Source: Pedobacter panaciterrae | GTDB taxonomy: Bacteria > Bacteroidota > Bacteroidia > Sphingobacteriales > Sphingobacteriaceae | Assembly: GCF_013204795.1 (NCBI RefSeq) | Contig: NZ_JABMKW010000020.1 | Location: forward strand, 1,426,001-1,490,000 | DNA: 64,000 nucleotides | Reading direction: 5' to 3' | Part shown: piece after piece, positions 61,601 through 64,000 of the stretch | Position numbering within the stretch: position 1 is the stretch's first letter | Layout of the letters: each line of letters begins with the position of its first letter | The notes under the pieces: generated by a model | What the model was told of the DNA's origin: nothing | The model's input: only the letters and a program-made list of their open reading frames with translations | The model's database searches: none | Translations under genes and position numbers: made by a program

Positions 61601-62350
61601 ATGCGTAAAGAAGAAAGACACAAACTGATTATGAGGGAAATCAACCTCCACAATAAGGTCCTATCAGCCGATCTGAGTACTTTATTAAACATTTCTGACG
61701 ATACAGTCAGGCGTGATCTGAAGGAGCTGGCCGAATCAGGTAAAGTCCTGAAAGTTCATGGAGGTGCTGCGAGCAAATCTTTTATTGCCCCCTTTAATTT
61801 GCAAAATGAAGTATATGCGCTTGCAGAAAAGAAAAAAATTGCAGAAAAAGCCCTCAAACTGATTAAAAATGACATGGTTATTCTTACAGAGGGTGGAACT
61901 ACCATTCTGGAACTGGCCAAAATGATTCCCAAAAACCTAAAGGCAACATTCTTTACTGTTAGCCCGCAGGCAGCCATTACCCTATCAGAACACAGCAATT
62001 TGGAGGTGATTACTATAGGGGGAAAGCTAAGCAAAAACGCAAACCTGCATACCGGAACAAGTGTAATTAACGAGCTATCCGACCTTAAAGTAGACCTTTG
62101 CTTACTTGGCGCCAACGCATTTTCTGTAGAAGAAGGCCTTACTGATATGGACTGGGAGATTGTACAGGTAAACAAAGCCATTGTGAATGCTTCCAGAAAA
62201 GTTGCGGTTTTGGCGATCGCAGAAAAGTTAAATACATCGCAAAGAATCAGAATATGCCCAATCAATAAAATAAACTACCTGATCACAGAATTACCACCAG
62301 AAAGCCCCTACCTGGCCAACTTCAGAAATGATGATTTGAAACTTCTTTAG
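61601..62350 (+). CDS. DeoR/GlpR-family transcriptional repressor of the PUL
   Basis: 249 residues. N-terminal helix-turn-helix of DeoR type (KEERHKLIMREINLHNKVLS, LSTLLNISDDTVRRDLKELA, GKVLKVHGGAA) and the sugar-phosphate-sensing DeoRC domain (ILTEGGTTILELAKMIPKNL, TIGGKLSKNANLHTGTSVI, CLLGANAFSVEEGLTDMDWE, KVAVLAIAEKLN). Usual effectors are phosphorylated sugars; GlcNAc-6-P is a natural guess from its neighbours. Divergent from the susC-like gene, whose operon it probably controls. Confidence 0.92.
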   Translation: MRKEERHKLIMREINLHNKVLSADLSTLLNISDDTVRRDLKELAESGKVLKVHGGAASKSFIAPFNLQNEVYALAEKKKIAEKALKLIKNDMVILTEGGTTILELAKMIPKNLKATFFTVSPQAAITLSEHSNLEVITIGGKLSKNANLHTGTSVINELSDLKVDLCLLGANAFSVEEGLTDMDWEIVQVNKAIVNASRKVAVLAIAEKLNTSQRIRICPINKINYLITELPPESPYLANFRNDDLKLL

Positions 62351-62397
62351 CATAGAACACGCTCCGCCAAGCTATCAAAATAATTCTTTGAATGGAT

Positions 62398-63354
62398 CTA
62401 CCTCCATTCCAGCGGAGCGAGAAACAAACCTTTTTTATCCCAGCCTGTATTGGAGATAAACCATCCTTCTTTTTTATCATAAATAATTTCAGCAGCATGG
62501 ATAGGAAGCGAACAAACCAGGTTCTTTTCAGGAAAATTTTCGGGGTCCTTAGACCAGTATACATCTGTTTGATTGTATTGGGTCATTGCCCTGCATATAA
62601 AAAGGTAGAAAATTCCATTTCTATGCACAACAAAAGGACTCTCAGCATCCCCTCCCCAATCTACCACATAAGGTTGGATATGCACAATTTTCGGACCGCC
62701 CCAGTGCAACAGATCGGGCCCTGTTCTTACTGCAACTACTGATCGATGGTCGACCTCATTGTAGGTTCTGGTATAGTAATAATAATATTTACTTTTATAT
62801 TTCATGATATACGAATCACGTGCATGGCCAGGGTCGCTAAAGAGCGGATTAAGTTGATAACGCTCCCAATCTACCAGATTATCGCTTTTTGCCATGCATA
62901 ACTGACCCCATGAGGCGTAGTTAGGGGCATCTTTTTGCATATTGCCAATATTATAAAACATATAAAAGGCATTCTTATCTTTTATAACGTGAGGTGCCCA
63001 CAATACGCGCTCCTTACCTTCCTTCACGGACATGGCATCCCCTTTATCCTTCCATTTCCGCTGCATCAGAGAACCAGAAGTAATGTGGAAGAATCTAGTT
63101 TCTCCACCCCATGGCCTGATTGGATGGTGCCCAATGATGCCATACGCATGCCAGGTACCATCAACACCTCTTACGAAGGAATGATCATTTGTATACCAGG
63201 TAGTGTCTTCTTTTGACCGGGTATCATTTGGATTAAAAATGTGAACAAAGCTCCCTTTTATATACGGGGTTTCAAAAGACTTTTCCTGCTGCGCCATGGC
63301 ATGCTGACAAAATGTAAAAGCGATTGTCAGCATCGTAATGCTCATTTTTTTCAT
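62398..63354 (-). CDS. secreted five-bladed-propeller glycosidase (GH43/GH32/GH117-like)
   Basis: About 318 residues from ATG 63354 (frame to 63375). Signal peptide (ends HAMAQ). Propeller-type strands with the family's Asp/Glu pattern: TNDHSFVRGVDGTWHAYGI (acidic residue at the base position), GHARDSYIMKYKSKYYYYYT, DWGGDAESPFVVHRNGIFYL (D and E in typical place). It ends with GWFISNTGWDKKGLFLAPLE. Likely acts on a plant or algal polysaccharide; the exact GH family is not certain. It follows a C-terminal domain protein 24 bases upstream on the same strand. Confidence 0.75.
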   Translation of the reverse strand: MKKMSITMLTIAFTFCQHAMAQQEKSFETPYIKGSFVHIFNPNDTRSKEDTTWYTNDHSFVRGVDGTWHAYGIIGHHPIRPWGGETRFFHITSGSLMQRKWKDKGDAMSVKEGKERVLWAPHVIKDKNAFYMFYNIGNMQKDAPNYASWGQLCMAKSDNLVDWERYQLNPLFSDPGHARDSYIMKYKSKYYYYYTRTYNEVDHRSVVAVRTGPDLLHWGGPKIVHIQPYVVDWGGDAESPFVVHRNGIFYLFICRAMTQYNQTDVYWSKDPENFPEKNLVCSLPIHAAEIIYDKKEGWFISNTGWDKKGLFLAPLEWR

Positions 63355-63378
63355 ATCCGTATTAAAACAGACCAATGA

Positions 63379-64000
63379 TTATTTTATAGGTTTTACTTGT
63401 GGCAGCACATAACTATACACCTGATATCTCAGTTCACTCCAAACACTCTGCTCCGGAAAATCCTTTCCCGGATAAAGCTGCTGAATTGTAGGAATAAATT
63501 TAATCCTTACTCTTAGTTTAGATAAACCTCTTGTTAATTTAGCCGGAATCAGGAATTCATCATCTCTGAAACGTCTGTTTGATGTTTCGATCTGATACAC
63601 TCTTTTCGCCAATTCACCGGCTGGTCTTGAAAACATACAAGTACTAGATCCTGCCAAATACCATATACCCGCTTTTTTCCAATCTTTTTCTTTAATTTTT
63701 CTTCCTGATACGTTCCCGGCAATATAAACTTCCGCAGTTTGATTCGGATAGCGATAATCCAGCGTCCGTCGTAATAGCGCACCCAGGTTATCAGGACTCA
63801 TACTCACCGTAAACTCAGAAATACCTGATGTATGTCGACCATCTTCTTCATGGGCAGGATAAATCTCTTTGCCGATCAATTCTTTATACCCAGGAATCCT
63901 TTTAGGTAAATCCAAGCCCCATGCCCCGGCGGGAAACTTATCCGGCCCCCATTCATATCTCGATAGAATGGTTTCCACTTTGGAAGCCTCAGGTGAATAA
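63379..64000 (-). CDS. C-terminal part of a large carbohydrate-related protein, cut by window edge
   Basis: The frame is open to base 64000, so the N-terminus is missing; about 207 residues are seen. There is no start needed inside (a GTG at 63978 is only an internal Val). Features: GRHTSGISEFTVSMSPDNLG, LLRRTLDYRYPNQTAEVYIA, AGIWYLAGSSTCMFSRP, SNRRFRDDEFLIPAKLTRG and a closing sheet. This resembles the C-terminal beta-sandwich of DUF2961-type proteins of PULs (GH172-like), but I am not sure. It is followed by the glycosidase at 62398, so the two probably form one operon extending to the right. Confidence 0.55.
   Translation of the reverse strand, partial: YSPEASKVETILSRYEWGPDKFPAGAWGLDLPKRIPGYKELIGKEIYPAHEEDGRHTSGISEFTVSMSPDNLGALLRRTLDYRYPNQTAEVYIAGNVSGRKIKEKDWKKAGIWYLAGSSTCMFSRPAGELAKRVYQIETSNRRFRDDEFLIPAKLTRGLSKLRVRIKFIPTIQQLYPGKDFPEQSVWSELRYQVYSYVLPQVKPIK

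Noticed and set aside
62398..64000. Part of the same operon as the SusCD locus
   Set aside because: The DeoR gene, on the opposite strand, lies between; these two genes form a separate unit that extends beyond the right edge.

Overview
The window is chromosomal DNA of a Bacteroidota bacterium, most likely a Pedobacter-like member of the Sphingobacteriaceae. This rests on content: two SusC/FecA-type TonB receptors with carboxypeptidase-regulatory domains, a SusD, a FecI-FecR pair, DUF1735 and GH20/GH89/GH127/GH43 carbohydrate genes, and several promoters of the TTG-N19/20-TAnnTTTG type. I could run no database searches; family names come from reading the proteins.

Layout. 1-5056: S41 peptidase (cut by the left edge) and small hypothetical genes, one lying between perfect 19-bp inverted repeats. 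5057-6355: debris of an integrated element (frameshifted small gene, two excisionase-type genes). 6449-12759: a tight seven-gene minus-strand operon for membrane-linked polyamine-like chemistry (SpeD-like, DUF4178, small membrane protein, DUF350, membrane aminopropyltransferase, exported flavin amine oxidase, His-rich membrane protein) with a consensus promoter. A tRNA-Ser 3'-end scar at 13273 may be the other boundary of the element. 13467-20900: NHL-repeat lipoprotein, small metabolic and regulatory genes, an ArsR operator-promoter, an AraC/SDR pair sharing a 17-bp direct repeat, and at least three gene remnants. 20863-28749: M61-type peptidase, then a FecI/FecR/TonB receptor/lipoprotein unit. 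28977-37908: WG/Sel1 protein, an isolated HlyD-like barrel protein, and divergent GH127 (beta-L-arabinofuranosidase family) and GH43 genes. 37980-46121: NmrA/HxlR pair, DoxX-like proteins, SDR, esterase, AraC, Crp/Fnr and DinB genes. 46149-61392: a polysaccharide utilisation locus. 61601 to the right edge: its DeoR-type regulator and two further carbohydrate genes, the last cut by the window.

How genes work together. In the utilisation locus, SusC/SusD and a DUF1735 lipoprotein ending in a tachylectin-like GlcNAc-type propeller would capture an amino-sugar glycan; GH89 and GH20 would remove alpha- and beta-GlcNAc; an MFS permease, a BadF-type kinase and MurQ would import and convert GlcNAc/MurNAc to GlcNAc-6-P; a divergent DeoR repressor probably controls it. 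A ceramidase-like protein with a five-repeat propeller inserted in its catalytic domain belongs to the same operon. In the polyamine operon, decarboxylation (SpeD-like), aminopropyl transfer (SpeE-like) and oxidation are all linked to membrane proteins, and the SpeD has Ser where the catalytic Cys is expected. These two loci are the most interesting parts of the window.
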